A DNA stretch of 64,000 bases, taken from positions 1 through 64,000 of the forward strand of contig NZ_JAOEJU010000026.1 in the NCBI RefSeq assembly GCF_025447595.1, given 5' to 3'. The stretch's first letter is position 1; every line of letters begins with the position of its first letter. The notes under the pieces were generated by a model that did no database searches, had not been told where the DNA came from, and saw only the letters and a program-made list of their open reading frames with translations. This document shows positions 6,886-16,036 of the stretch, piece by piece. A program made the position numbers and the translations under genes. Source of the DNA: Pseudomonas koreensis. Its GTDB lineage: Bacteria; Pseudomonadota; Gammaproteobacteria; Pseudomonadales; Pseudomonadaceae.

Positions 6886-9108
6886 ATGCAGTTACCGTCA
6901 GTAATCGGCACCCGCGACAACGATCAAGACAGTATTGATCTTCTCGGCATCTTCGGCAGCCTGATCGACCAGAAATGGTTGATCGGCGCGTTCACCGGCG
7001 CGTTCATGATGACCGGTGTGGCTTACGCGATCTTGGCCACGCCGGTGTATCTGGCCAACGCGCTGGTGCAAGTCGAACCGAAAAAGAACGACATGCTCGG
7101 TTTTTCCGACCTCAACAGCATGCTCGGCGGGCAATCGCCGTCGGTGACCGAAATCGGCATCATCAAATCCCGCGCGGTGATCGGCAAGACAGTCGACGAT
7201 CTGCGTCTGGATATCGACGTCACCCCCAACACCTTTCCGCTGATCGGCGGCTTTCTTTCTCGTCGCTATCGCGGTGAGACCGAACTCAGCGTCGCGCCGC
7301 CGCGTTTCGGCCTGAGCAGCTACGCCTGGGGCGGTGAACGCCTGGAGTTTGCCAAGCTCAATCTGCCCAAGGAACTGTTGGGCAAGAAACTCACCTTGAT
7401 CGCCGGCGAACAACATCGCTTTCAGCTGCTCGACGACAACGACAACCTGCTGGTCGACGGCGTGGCAGGCGAAGCCTTCGCGCAGGACGGCGTAGAAGGG
7501 CAGGTCGCGCAACTGTTGGCCAACCCCGGTACCCGTTTCGAAGTGGTGCGCTACCCACGAATCGTGACCATCCAGGGTTATCAGGACGCGCTGGACATCT
7601 CCGAGCAAGGCAAGGAATCGGGGATCATCCGTCTGGCCCTGGCCAGCAGCGACGCCGCCGAAGCAGTGAAGATTCTCAACAAGATCGCCTCGCTGTACGT
7701 GGATCAGAACGTACGCCGCACCTCGGCCGAAGCGGCGCAGAGCCTGGCCTTCCTGCAAAGCCAGTTGCCGCAGGTCAAGCGTGATCTGGCCAAGGCCAGC
7801 GATGCGCTCAACGCCTACCAGACCCACGGCAAGACCGTGAACATCTCGCTGGAAACCCAATCGGTGCTCGGCCAGTCCGTGGCGCTCGAAACGCGGATTT
7901 CCGAGCTGAAACTGCAACAGGCGGAGATGGATCGCAAGTTCACCAAACAGCATCCGGCCTATCGCGCATTGATGACCCAGATCGGCGAACTGACCCAGCA
8001 ACAGCGGTCGCTGGAAGGCAAGGTTCAGGATCTGCCGGCCACGCAACAGGAACTGCTCAACCTGACCCGCGATGTCGAAGTCGCCTCGCAGATCTACACC
8101 CAGTTGCTGAACAAATCCCAGGAGCTGGACATCATCCGCGCCGGTGCCGTGGGTAACGTGCGTCTGGTGGATACGGCGGATGTCGACCTGACCAGTCCGG
8201 TCAAACCGAAAAAGCCTCTGATCGTGCTGATCGCCACTTTTCTCGGCGCATTTGTCGGCGTGGCGCTGGTGCTGTTGCGCAAATCCCTGAGCAAGGGTCT
8301 GGAAGGACCGGAAGGCATCGAGCAGCTCGGCTTGCCGGTTTACGCGTCGATTCCCTACAGCGATCTGCAGCGCGAAGAGGACAACAAAAAGGTAAGGGCC
8401 AAGGTTTCGGCCGATACGCCGGCCTACCTGCTGGCATTGCGCAATCCGACCGACCTGTCCATCGAGTCGATTCGCAGCCTGCGCACTTGTCTGCACTTCG
8501 CCGCGCTGGATTCGACCAACAACCGGATCATGATTTCCGGCCCGAGCCCGCAGGTCGGCAAAACCTTCGTCTCTTCCAACCTCGCGGCGGTCATGGCGCA
8601 AAGCGGGCAGCACGTGGTGCTGATCGACGCCGACATGCGCAAGGGGCATCTGCACAAGACCCTGAACACGCCGATCACCAACGGCCTGTCGGATCTGCTG
8701 GTCAAGCGCTGCACTCTCGATCAGGCGATCAACAAGGTCGAGGTCGACAACCTGCACTTCATCAGCCGAGGCCAGGTGCCGCCGAATCCTTCCGAACTGT
8801 TGATGCACGCCAATTTCCGCGAACTGCTGGCGCAACTCAGCGAGCGTTATGACGTGGTGATCATCGACACACCACCGCTGCTGGCCGTGACCGATGCGGC
8901 GATTGTCGGTCGCGAAGCCGGCATCAGCCTGATCGTCGCGCGGTTCGGGGTCAACCCGGCCAAGGAAATCGAAATGACGATCCGTCGTTTCGCCCAGAAC
9001 GGTATCGAGTTGAAGGGCGCGGTGTTCAACGGCGTCGAGAAGCGCGCGGCCAGCTATTACGGCAACGGCAGCTATTACAACTACGAATACGCGTCCGACC
9101 AGTCCTGA
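6886..9108 (+). CDS. Polysaccharide co-polymerase / tyrosine autokinase (Wzc/Etk-like)
   Basis: This 740-residue inner-membrane protein controls chain length and export of Wzy-made polysaccharide. It has an N-terminal Wzz domain with a membrane segment near residues 30-55, a periplasmic coiled-coil section, a second membrane segment near 445, and a cytoplasmic BY-kinase domain. The kinase has Walker A GPSPQVGKT (about 552-560), Walker A' VVLIDADMRKG (about 578) and Walker B VVIIDTPP (about 657). The last 19 residues hold six tyrosines (SYYGNGSYYNYEY), the autophosphorylated cluster acted on by the preceding phosphatase. Confidence 0.95.
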   Translation: MQLPSVIGTRDNDQDSIDLLGIFGSLIDQKWLIGAFTGAFMMTGVAYAILATPVYLANALVQVEPKKNDMLGFSDLNSMLGGQSPSVTEIGIIKSRAVIGKTVDDLRLDIDVTPNTFPLIGGFLSRRYRGETELSVAPPRFGLSSYAWGGERLEFAKLNLPKELLGKKLTLIAGEQHRFQLLDDNDNLLVDGVAGEAFAQDGVEGQVAQLLANPGTRFEVVRYPRIVTIQGYQDALDISEQGKESGIIRLALASSDAAEAVKILNKIASLYVDQNVRRTSAEAAQSLAFLQSQLPQVKRDLAKASDALNAYQTHGKTVNISLETQSVLGQSVALETRISELKLQQAEMDRKFTKQHPAYRALMTQIGELTQQQRSLEGKVQDLPATQQELLNLTRDVEVASQIYTQLLNKSQELDIIRAGAVGNVRLVDTADVDLTSPVKPKKPLIVLIATFLGAFVGVALVLLRKSLSKGLEGPEGIEQLGLPVYASIPYSDLQREEDNKKVRAKVSADTPAYLLALRNPTDLSIESIRSLRTCLHFAALDSTNNRIMISGPSPQVGKTFVSSNLAAVMAQSGQHVVLIDADMRKGHLHKTLNTPITNGLSDLLVKRCTLDQAINKVEVDNLHFISRGQVPPNPSELLMHANFRELLAQLSERYDVVIIDTPPLLAVTDAAIVGREAGISLIVARFGVNPAKEIEMTIRRFAQNGIELKGAVFNGVEKRAASYYGNGSYYNYEYASDQS

Positions 9109-9149
9109 ATCTCAGCGACGGTCCTTACAGGCATGAAAGTGGGTGGGTT

Positions 9150-10226
9150 GTGAAAAAAATACTGCACGTGGCGGAAACGATCAAAGGCGGGGTGGCGACG
9201 GTCATCCGCACGATTTCGGCGGCGCCGGAAGACGGGCGCTATGAGCTGGTGTACCTGGTCCCGCTCGACCAGAAGAAAGAACTGCACGGCATCGATGAGC
9301 AGCAGATCCGCACCTTCGCCCGAAGCGGGCGGAATGTGCCGTCGCTGCTGCGTTTTGCCTGGCAACTGGCGCGGGTCCTGCTCAAGGAAAAACCCGATGT
9401 GGTGCATTTGCACAGCACCTTTTCCGGGGTGATCGGCCGTTGCGTGTGCGTGCTTTTGCGCCCGTGGCGCAAGCCGAAAATCGTCTACTGCCCCCATGCG
9501 TTTTCGTTCCTGATGGAAAGCTCGCCGATCAAGCAGAAAGTCTATGCGTGGATCGAGCGGGTGCTGCAGAAGGTCACGGACAAGATCATCTGCGTCAGCC
9601 AGTTCGAGCTGGACAAGGCCGCGAAGTTTGGCATCGAGCGCAAGCGCATGACGCTGATCTACAACGGCATCGATCACAAGGATGACGAACGCAAGGCCGA
9701 TGATCCGGCACCGATTCATCTGCTGTTTGTCGGTCGCCTCGACTACCAGAAAGGCTTCGACGTGTTGCTCAAGGCCTATACCGAAGCAAAGCGCAGCGAC
9801 CTGAAACTGACGGTGGTGGGCAGTGCGGTGAACGAGGACGTCGTCGAATGTCCGCCGCTGGACGGGGTGGAATACCTGCCCTGGGTAACCCCAACCGAGG
9901 TGCACGCGCTGTATCAGAAAGCCGATGCGCTGATCGTCCCGAGCCGCTGGGAAGGCTTTGCCATGGTGCCGCTGGAAGGCATGGCGCTGGGCTTGCCGGT
10001 GATCGCCAGCGACTGCACGTCGTTGCCTGAACTGGTCACCCATGGTGTGTCCGGTTACGTGTTCCCCGCCGGTGACCACCAGGCGCTGGCCGATCGCCTC
10101 AAGCAAATCCAGAAGCCTGCGTTGTCGGCCCTCGGCATCGAAGGTCGACGCATCGTCCGCGAGCGTTTCAGCGCCGCGTTGATGATCCGCCAGACCTACG
10201 ACGTGTATTCCGCTCCCTCTTATTAA
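9150..10226 (+). CDS. Glycosyltransferase, GT4 family
   Basis: The 358-residue protein has two Rossmann domains of GT-B type. The N-terminal motif is AETIKGGVATVI (acceptor-side glycine loop) and the C-terminal half begins LLFVGRLDYQKGFDVLL. The EX7E nucleotide-sugar motif is EGFAMVPLE (about residues 268-276). It probably adds a sugar from an NDP-sugar to the lipid-linked intermediate on the cytoplasmic face. The start is a GTG at 9150 because MKKILHVAET matches the family start. It is the only dedicated glycosyltransferase in the cluster. Donor and linkage are unknown. Confidence 0.9.
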   Translation: MKKILHVAETIKGGVATVIRTISAAPEDGRYELVYLVPLDQKKELHGIDEQQIRTFARSGRNVPSLLRFAWQLARVLLKEKPDVVHLHSTFSGVIGRCVCVLLRPWRKPKIVYCPHAFSFLMESSPIKQKVYAWIERVLQKVTDKIICVSQFELDKAAKFGIERKRMTLIYNGIDHKDDERKADDPAPIHLLFVGRLDYQKGFDVLLKAYTEAKRSDLKLTVVGSAVNEDVVECPPLDGVEYLPWVTPTEVHALYQKADALIVPSRWEGFAMVPLEGMALGLPVIASDCTSLPELVTHGVSGYVFPAGDHQALADRLKQIQKPALSALGIEGRRIVRERFSAALMIRQTYDVYSAPSY

Positions 10227-10240
10227 GTAGAACTCCGCTC

Positions 10241-11353
10241 ATGAACGTAACGATTTTGCATGGCTACAGTGCCTCCAATTCCGGCGATGGTCTGCTGGTC
10301 GATCTGGCCATCGCGCTGGTGCAGCGCAACTTTGGCGAAGACACCGCGATCAGCGTCGTGGCGTCCGATCCGGACTCTTTCAAGTACCTGCCGCACCCGC
10401 GTTTCGACGCGCCGGTGATGGCGGCCAAGGGCCTGGGCCGGGTCAAAGAAGCGGTGTTCCTCAATCAGTCCTACGCGGGGCTGGCGGATCTGTTGAAGAG
10501 AACCGATCTGATCGTCGGCGTCGGTGGCGGCTACATGCGCTCGAAAAGTGCCTTTGAGCACATCAAGCTGAAACTGGGGCACGCCAAGCAACTGGAAACC
10601 GCGATCCTCAGCAAAGTGCCGTCGGTGTACTTGCCGCAAAGCATCGGGCCCTTCCACGGCGACAGCGACAAAATCGTCGGCCACTACGCCAGCGCCGATG
10701 CGGTGTTCGTGCGCGATAACCGCTCCTCGGCGCTGTTCGATGCTTGCGAGAATGTCTATCGCGCACCGGACCTCGCGGTGCAGGCGCTGGCCGGCAAGAT
10801 CCTTCAGCAACCCAAGTTCACCCGCTGCGCCTCGACGCCAGCGACGGTGTGTGTGGTGCTGCGCAAACCGCCGGCATGGAGCAAGGAAAAGAAGCTCGCC
10901 TACGTGGCCAACCTGAAGGTGTTGCTGCAGCGCTTGAAGAACAAAAGCAAAGTGGTCTGCGCCGTACAGAGCGCCGTGCGCGGTAATGATGACGGCGCGT
11001 TCTATCGCGAACTGGGCATCACCGAAGACCTGCTGCCATTGAAGGCCACGCTGGCCAAATACCAACCGGACCTGGTGATTTCCGTGCGCCTGCACGGGGC
11101 GATCGAATCGCTGCTCTCGGGTGTCCCGGCGTACCACATCAGCTATGAACGCAAAGGCTTCGGCGCCTATCAGGACATGGGCGTCGAGGACTGGGTCATC
11201 AACGGCGGCGACATCAATGTCGACACCATCATCGACACGGTTTACGCGCCTGACGCGCTGTCGAATTTCGGCAAGCGCCTGACCGACACCTGCCGCGAGA
11301 TCGAGGCGAAAACCGTGGCCATGGACGACATCATCAAGGGCGTCATTCGATGA
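10241..11353 (+). CDS. Polysaccharide pyruvyltransferase family protein
   Basis: This 370-residue protein has the marks of the polysaccharide pyruvyl transferase family (PF04230, WcaK/CsaB type). These are the N-terminal HGYSASNSGDGLL, VGVGGGYMR, LPQSIGPF, and near the C-terminus VSVRLHGAIESLLSGVP. These enzymes add a ketal-linked pyruvate from PEP to a sugar, giving an acidic polymer. It follows the GT4 gene by 14 bases and overlaps the flippase gene by four bases (ATGA), so it is in the operon. Some members do other chemistry, so the reaction is inferred. Confidence 0.85.
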   Translation: MNVTILHGYSASNSGDGLLVDLAIALVQRNFGEDTAISVVASDPDSFKYLPHPRFDAPVMAAKGLGRVKEAVFLNQSYAGLADLLKRTDLIVGVGGGYMRSKSAFEHIKLKLGHAKQLETAILSKVPSVYLPQSIGPFHGDSDKIVGHYASADAVFVRDNRSSALFDACENVYRAPDLAVQALAGKILQQPKFTRCASTPATVCVVLRKPPAWSKEKKLAYVANLKVLLQRLKNKSKVVCAVQSAVRGNDDGAFYRELGITEDLLPLKATLAKYQPDLVISVRLHGAIESLLSGVPAYHISYERKGFGAYQDMGVEDWVINGGDINVDTIIDTVYAPDALSNFGKRLTDTCREIEAKTVAMDDIIKGVIR

Positions 11354-12582
11354 TATTCCGGCTGTTGCTGCGAGGCGGGGCACTGGGCGCGAAGTTCTTG
11401 CTGGTGCTCGCCATCACCCATTACCTCGGTTACGAGGCGCTGGGTTTTTACGGCGTGGTGGTCGCGGCGTCGTTGATCGCATCGAAGTTCTACAGCGTCG
11501 GTTTCAGTTCCGAGATCAACCGGCTGATCAGCGTGGGTGGCAGTTCGCGTCGGGTCGTCGACAAGGTGTTGCTGTTGTACCTGGCCGTGGGCCTGGCGTT
11601 GTCGGTGCTGACGGTGGTGATTTATTCACTGTTCCAGTCGGTTGAAGCGACCACCGCGCTGATCGCCTGCGTGACGCTGGTGCTGCTCACCGAACACCTG
11701 TCGTTCGAGATCAACTCGTTCGTGTTCTCTGCACAGAAAGCCACGGCGGGTGCGTTGCTGTTTTTCATCAAGACCGGGCTCTGGGCGCTGCTGGCCGTGG
11801 GCGGAATGGCGCTCGGCTGGGTGTCCGGAATCGCCAGCGTGTTGTGGCTGTGGGTCATCGCCAACGTGCTGGTGATCGTCGCCGGTTACCTGATCGTGGT
11901 GAAGGTCCATCACGGGCGGGAAGAGGGGACGCTGGCCACCGCCGCAGTATGGAAAGCCGGGTTGCCGTTTTATCTGGGCACCGGCCTGATCGCGTTGAGT
12001 CAGTACGCCGAGCGCTTTCTGATCATCGACCTCGAACCCTACGCCAGCCTCGGTAAATACGTGTACGCGTGGTCGGCGGCCAACACCTTGCAGGCGTTGT
12101 CCTACGCGGTGGTGGCGGTGGTCGGGATTCCGGTTCTCGCCAAGCGTTATCAGGCGGATCAGCAACCGTTCACGGTGAAGCAGTTGTTCGTGAACAAATG
12201 GGTCGCACGGTCGCTGGCGGTGTCGGCGGCGGTCGCGGTGGGCATTTATCTGTTTTTCAATGTGGTGCTTGATTACGTCGCCACCAGTGTTCCGCGCCCG
12301 GACAACGGCATCCTTGGCGTGCTGATTTTCTCCTTCGCCCTGCGTGCCATTGGCGACATCGTCTGGGGCGGGTTGATTGCGTCGAAAAACAGTCGGGTAT
12401 CCCTCGCCAGTGCGGCCATTTGTCTGTTGGTTTCAGTGCCGGTCAGTTACCTGCTGATCAAGCATTATTCGATCTACGGCGCAGCCTGGGGCAACGTCTT
12501 CGCGATCATCGTGCAGCTCGGTGTGATCGCCGTGCTGACTCGTGTGACCCGAGCGAAAAAGGCTGCCGTGTCATGGGCCTGA
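11350..12582 (+). CDS. Polysaccharide flippase (Wzx-like, MATE/MOP superfamily)
   Basis: The 410-residue protein is almost entirely hydrophobic with about 12 membrane helices and basic connecting loops. Its layout is that of O-unit/repeat-unit flippases: an early FLLVLAITHYLGYEALGFYGVV and a middle GLPFYLGTGLIALSQYAERFLI. It would move the undecaprenyl-linked repeat unit to the periplasmic face. Start ATGA overlaps the pyruvyltransferase stop, and its own end overlaps the next gene, indicating tight coupling. Confidence 0.85.
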   Translation: MIFRLLLRGGALGAKFLLVLAITHYLGYEALGFYGVVVAASLIASKFYSVGFSSEINRLISVGGSSRRVVDKVLLLYLAVGLALSVLTVVIYSLFQSVEATTALIACVTLVLLTEHLSFEINSFVFSAQKATAGALLFFIKTGLWALLAVGGMALGWVSGIASVLWLWVIANVLVIVAGYLIVVKVHHGREEGTLATAAVWKAGLPFYLGTGLIALSQYAERFLIIDLEPYASLGKYVYAWSAANTLQALSYAVVAVVGIPVLAKRYQADQQPFTVKQLFVNKWVARSLAVSAAVAVGIYLFFNVVLDYVATSVPRPDNGILGVLIFSFALRAIGDIVWGGLIASKNSRVSLASAAICLLVSVPVSYLLIKHYSIYGAAWGNVFAIIVQLGVIAVLTRVTRAKKAAVSWA

Positions 12583-13676
12583 AATTACCGTGCATCGAGT
12601 TTCGCGGCCGCCGACTCGATTCCTCGCTGTCGTTCCTGATCCTGTTCACCGGGCTGTTTCTGTCGGTGGCCATGCCGCTGCTGATTCCCCGCGATCCGGG
12701 CCCGGATGCGATGACCTTGTGGTCGTCCTACGCCCGGGCCGACAACTGTAATTTCTGGAACCCGTTCTCGCCGGATCGCTCGTCCTACGAGTGTTCGGCG
12801 TTCCTGCTGCGGCCCACCGGGATCAACCTGACCAACGCCTGGGCCTACGGGATGTTCTGCAACTTCTTCCTCACGGCGATTCCCGTGGTGGTGTTCCGGC
12901 GCATGCCGCTGACCATCTTCGGAACCTTGTGCCTGTGGGGCATCGTGCGTTCGTTTTTCCTGGAAAATCTGACCAAGGAAATCATCGTGTCGGTGGCGGT
13001 GCTGAGCATTCTGTTCAGCTCGCTGACGCGCAAATATCGCGGCGGATTTTTCCTCTCGGCGGTGATCTACGGCGTTCTGATCCGGCCGTACTGGATTCTG
13101 TTTTCGCTGTCCTGGGTCGGCGTCTGTGTGATGAAAAAATACGTCTCGCGCACAACCTTCTTCCTGATGCTGTTCCTGTTCTATCTGGCGGTTGCGATGG
13201 CGATCCAGTTGGCGCTGGGCTTTCCGGTGTCGTCGATTCGCGCCAGCAACAACGAACTGCGCACGGCGGGCGAGGAGGGGTCCAAGTCGCTGATCGTTTC
13301 GTGGCTCAGCGGCAGCGATTTCGTCTCGCAGGCCCTGGATTCGATGATCATTTTCTTCCGGTTGTCGTTCCCCGTTGAGCTGATCCTGCTGTCCGGGCCG
13401 GGTCAGGTGATCTTCGTGGCGTTGATGATCATGACCGCGCTGCTGCTGTTCAAAGTCATCACCTCGACCGATTACAAGGGCGCGCCGATCCAGACCAAAC
13501 CCAAGGAACTGATCGCGATTCCGCTGGCGTTCCTGCTGGTTCAAGGCCTGTTCGAACCGGACTTCGGCTCGTTCGCCCGGCACTTTTCGATGGTGGTGCC
13601 GGTGTTGTTCGTGGGCCTGGGTTTGATGCTGCGGGCGAACAAACCGGTGAAGGTTGAATCAAGAATTCTGAATTGA
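12573..13676 (+). CDS. Polytopic membrane protein, candidate Wzy polymerase
   Basis: The 367-residue protein has about 9-10 predicted membrane segments and a large periplasmic loop between residues 35 and 90 (RDPGPDAMTLWSSYARADNC), plus another around residue 215. No strongly conserved motif is recognisable, as is usual for Wzy polymerases. The call rests on topology and position: it is the only unassigned polytopic protein in an operon that otherwise has all Wzx/Wzy-pathway parts. Its ATG lies inside the end of the flippase gene (overlap of 10 bases). Confidence 0.65.
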   Translation: MGLKLPCIEFRGRRLDSSLSFLILFTGLFLSVAMPLLIPRDPGPDAMTLWSSYARADNCNFWNPFSPDRSSYECSAFLLRPTGINLTNAWAYGMFCNFFLTAIPVVVFRRMPLTIFGTLCLWGIVRSFFLENLTKEIIVSVAVLSILFSSLTRKYRGGFFLSAVIYGVLIRPYWILFSLSWVGVCVMKKYVSRTTFFLMLFLFYLAVAMAIQLALGFPVSSIRASNNELRTAGEEGSKSLIVSWLSGSDFVSQALDSMIIFFRLSFPVELILLSGPGQVIFVALMIMTALLLFKVITSTDYKGAPIQTKPKELIAIPLAFLLVQGLFEPDFGSFARHFSMVVPVLFVGLGLMLRANKPVKVESRILN

Positions 13677-13688
13677 GGCGGGTGCTTT

Positions 13689-14729
13689 ATGTCGAGCAAG
13701 AAAAAGTCCCTGGAGATCGAAACCCTGCGTGGCCTGGCGTGCCTGTTGCTGGTGCTCTATCACGTGATCGGGCCGTTGGGCGGTGGTCTGAAAATCGACA
13801 TCGGCTCGCCGTTCCGGGTGATTGCCGATTCGATGGTGTACGTGCGCATGCCACTGTTCACCTTCATCTCGGGTTACATCTATTCCATCTACAAGATTCG
13901 CGGCAACGACTTTTCCGCGTTCTTCAGCGGCAAGGTGCGGCGCCTGATCGTGCCGCTGTTTTGCGTGGGTGTGCCGTTCTCGGTGTTGCAGGCGGTGGGG
14001 CCGGGCGTGAACAAGGACGTCAGCGTGATGGACGCGCTGTTGTCGTTCTATGTGCCGATCAACCACTTCTGGTTCCTGCAGGCGGTGTTCATCATTTTCA
14101 TGTTCGTCGGCCTGTTGGAATGGCGCGGGTTGCTGCGCACACCGACGCGCCTGTATCTGCTTTTCGCGTTCGCGGCGGCGGTGTTCCTGTTGCCGCCGTT
14201 TTCGGTTGATGCGTTCGGCATTAACGGGGCGATTTATCTGTTGCCGTTCTTCGTGGCAGGCATGATCGGCCAGGAGAAAGTCAGCGAGCTGAAGCAGACG
14301 TTCAAGGTGATCGGCCCGCTGGTGTTTGTGCTGATTTCGCTGACGCTGCTGTACGTGGCGTCGGTGGACCGCGAGCTGATTGTCGACCGCCGTAGCCTGA
14401 TCGGCCTGACGGTGGGCTGCGTGTCGTGCATCGCGTTGCTGTCGAGTGATATGCGCTCGAAGGCACTGACCTGGCTCGGCGGTTATTCCTATGCGATTTT
14501 CCTGTTTCACGTGTTGTTCGCCGCCACGTCGCGCTCGATCCTCGGCCGCTTGGGCGTTAAAGACGAAAGCGTGCTGGTGTTCTGCGGCGTGACGTGTGGC
14601 TTGCTCGGGCCGGTGGTGTTGTCGATGATTTTCAGTCGATTCAACTTCACCTCCGTGCTCTTCCTCGGCGAACGAGCCGCGACGAAAAAGAAACCGCCGG
14701 CGTCCATTGCACCGGTAGCGCAGGCTTAG
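13689..14729 (+). CDS. Membrane acyltransferase, AT-3 (OafA-like) family
   Basis: The 346-residue protein has about ten membrane helices and begins KSLEIETLRGLACLLLVLYH, the acyltransferase-3 start motif with the conserved Arg and His. These proteins move an acyl group, mostly acetyl, across the membrane to polysaccharide. There is no fused SGNH domain here. The SGNH protein encoded 155 bases downstream could be the separate partner. It lies 12 bases after the polymerase candidate and ends the first dense block of the operon. Confidence 0.88.
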   Translation: MSSKKKSLEIETLRGLACLLLVLYHVIGPLGGGLKIDIGSPFRVIADSMVYVRMPLFTFISGYIYSIYKIRGNDFSAFFSGKVRRLIVPLFCVGVPFSVLQAVGPGVNKDVSVMDALLSFYVPINHFWFLQAVFIIFMFVGLLEWRGLLRTPTRLYLLFAFAAAVFLLPPFSVDAFGINGAIYLLPFFVAGMIGQEKVSELKQTFKVIGPLVFVLISLTLLYVASVDRELIVDRRSLIGLTVGCVSCIALLSSDMRSKALTWLGGYSYAIFLFHVLFAATSRSILGRLGVKDESVLVFCGVTCGLLGPVVLSMIFSRFNFTSVLFLGERAATKKKPPASIAPVAQA

Positions 14730-14778
14730 GTTTTGCGAGCCTCCGGAGAATGCGCGGCGTTTGCAAAATAACTAAAAG

Positions 14779-14856
14779 CTTCGCGAGCAAGCTCGCTCCC
14801 ACAAAGGCTTTGTGACCTTTGCATACCCTCTGTGGGAGCGAGCTTGCTCGCGAAGG
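14779..14856. repeat. Pair of inverted REP elements (REPIN-like)
   Basis: CTTCGCGAGCAAGCTCGCTCCCAC (14779-14802) and its inverse GTGGGAGCGAGCTTGCTCGCGAAG (14833-14856) face each other across about 30 bases. The left unit is the same as that at 31-58. The pair sits between two polysaccharide genes and could form a hairpin in the mRNA. Confidence 0.9.
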
Positions 14857-14884
14857 GGCCATCACTCAGTAAGGGATTCAATGC

Positions 14885-16033
14885 ATGTTGGCAGTTGATG
14901 ACGTCCGGCCGGTAGCGGCGTCTGTGGTCGAGGTCGGTGATGCCCGCGAACGGTTTGCCCAGTGGCGCGAAGGCAAAGGCGGAAAGGTTCTGTCGATCTC
15001 GGTGATCGGCGACAGCTACAGCGCCGGACAGGATTTTTACCTGAACAAACTGGTGCAGCGCGTGGCTGGCGAGGTCGGGTTTGCCGGGCCGGGTTATGTC
15101 GGGTTCAACCACGGCGCAGCGCTGGGCGGCACGCATTTCAAATACACCCGCAGCAGCGAGAAATACTTTGGTGGGGACTGGAAGGTGTCCGCTCTCGGTC
15201 AGGCCAGCCCCGACAGCCGCACGGTAACCGGCCGGCCCGGCGCCTGGCTGCAAGTCGATGCCAGCCCGACGCCCGCCATCGATACCTCCGTTACTCAGGC
15301 GAAACTGCTCTACCTCGGCAACGGTGAGTCCAGTGAGTTGCGTTATCGCTGGTCGCCTTCCGCCGACTGGCAGCCGTTGAAACTCGCAGGCGAGGGCGTT
15401 CAGGAAGTCCCTTTGCCCGGCACGTCGACCGCGACCGACTGGGCCTTCAGACTGGAAGTGGTGAAGGGCGCGCCGACTCTGTTCGGCCTGTGGCTGAGCA
15501 ACGATCAGAACGGAGTTCGGGTGTCGAAACTGGCGGCGTCCGGTGCGGCGTCCGCTGATTTCTATCACGACGATGCCCGCTGGCAGGCGCAGTGGAAAGC
15601 CGTGGTGTCGAAGATCCCCGCAGACATTTACCTGATCATGCTCGGTGGCAACGATCAAGGCTTTGGCGTGAAGCCTGAGCAGTATCTGCACAACGTTCAG
15701 GGTCTGGTGGGCATGCTCCGCGAGATTCAACCGGCGGCGAGCATCAATCTCATCCTGCGTCAGGACACCACCCGCTCCAGCGCCTATCCGATGTCGGCTT
15801 ATGCGCAGGTCATCGAGCCCTGGGCCCGTGAGCAGCGACTGGGTTACGCCAATCTGCAATGTGCGTTCGGTACGGACGTCAAACGCTACGCCGCAGCCAT
15901 GATCGGGCCGGACAAGATTCATCCGGTACCGGCCACGGGTGGGCGGGTGATTGCCGATTACTTCTATCGTTGGGTCGTGGGCGGACAGCAAAAAGTCTCG
16001 CCACAGGACCGCTGTGGCGAGACTTCGAAGTAG
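14885..16033 (+). CDS. SGNH/GDSL-type hydrolase or O-acetylase domain protein
   Basis: The 382-residue protein has the SGNH blocks: ISVIGDSYSAG near residue 40 (nucleophile Ser), LIMLGGNDQGFG (block III GGND) and GPDKIHPVPATGG near the end (DxxH, catalytic Asp and His). Such domains act on polysaccharide acetyl groups, as deacetylase or as the transferring half of OafB-type enzymes. No signal peptide is seen although the likely substrate is periplasmic; the real start may have been lost or lie elsewhere. A REP pair sits immediately upstream. Convergent with the next gene, with three bases between stops. Confidence 0.78.
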   Translation: MLAVDDVRPVAASVVEVGDARERFAQWREGKGGKVLSISVIGDSYSAGQDFYLNKLVQRVAGEVGFAGPGYVGFNHGAALGGTHFKYTRSSEKYFGGDWKVSALGQASPDSRTVTGRPGAWLQVDASPTPAIDTSVTQAKLLYLGNGESSELRYRWSPSADWQPLKLAGEGVQEVPLPGTSTATDWAFRLEVVKGAPTLFGLWLSNDQNGVRVSKLAASGAASADFYHDDARWQAQWKAVVSKIPADIYLIMLGGNDQGFGVKPEQYLHNVQGLVGMLREIQPAASINLILRQDTTRSSAYPMSAYAQVIEPWAREQRLGYANLQCAFGTDVKRYAAAMIGPDKIHPVPATGGRVIADYFYRWVVGGQQKVSPQDRCGETSK

Positions 16034-16036
16034 CCC

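Noticed and set aside
6898-8835. A 645-codon minus-strand frame opposite the tyrosine kinase gene
   Set aside because: The kinase motifs on the plus strand are complete; the antisense frame lacks start signals and homology.
13659-14510. A 283-codon minus-strand frame opposite the acyltransferase
   Set aside because: Gln/His/Arg-rich antisense composition with no family match; the plus strand encodes a typical AT-3 membrane protein.
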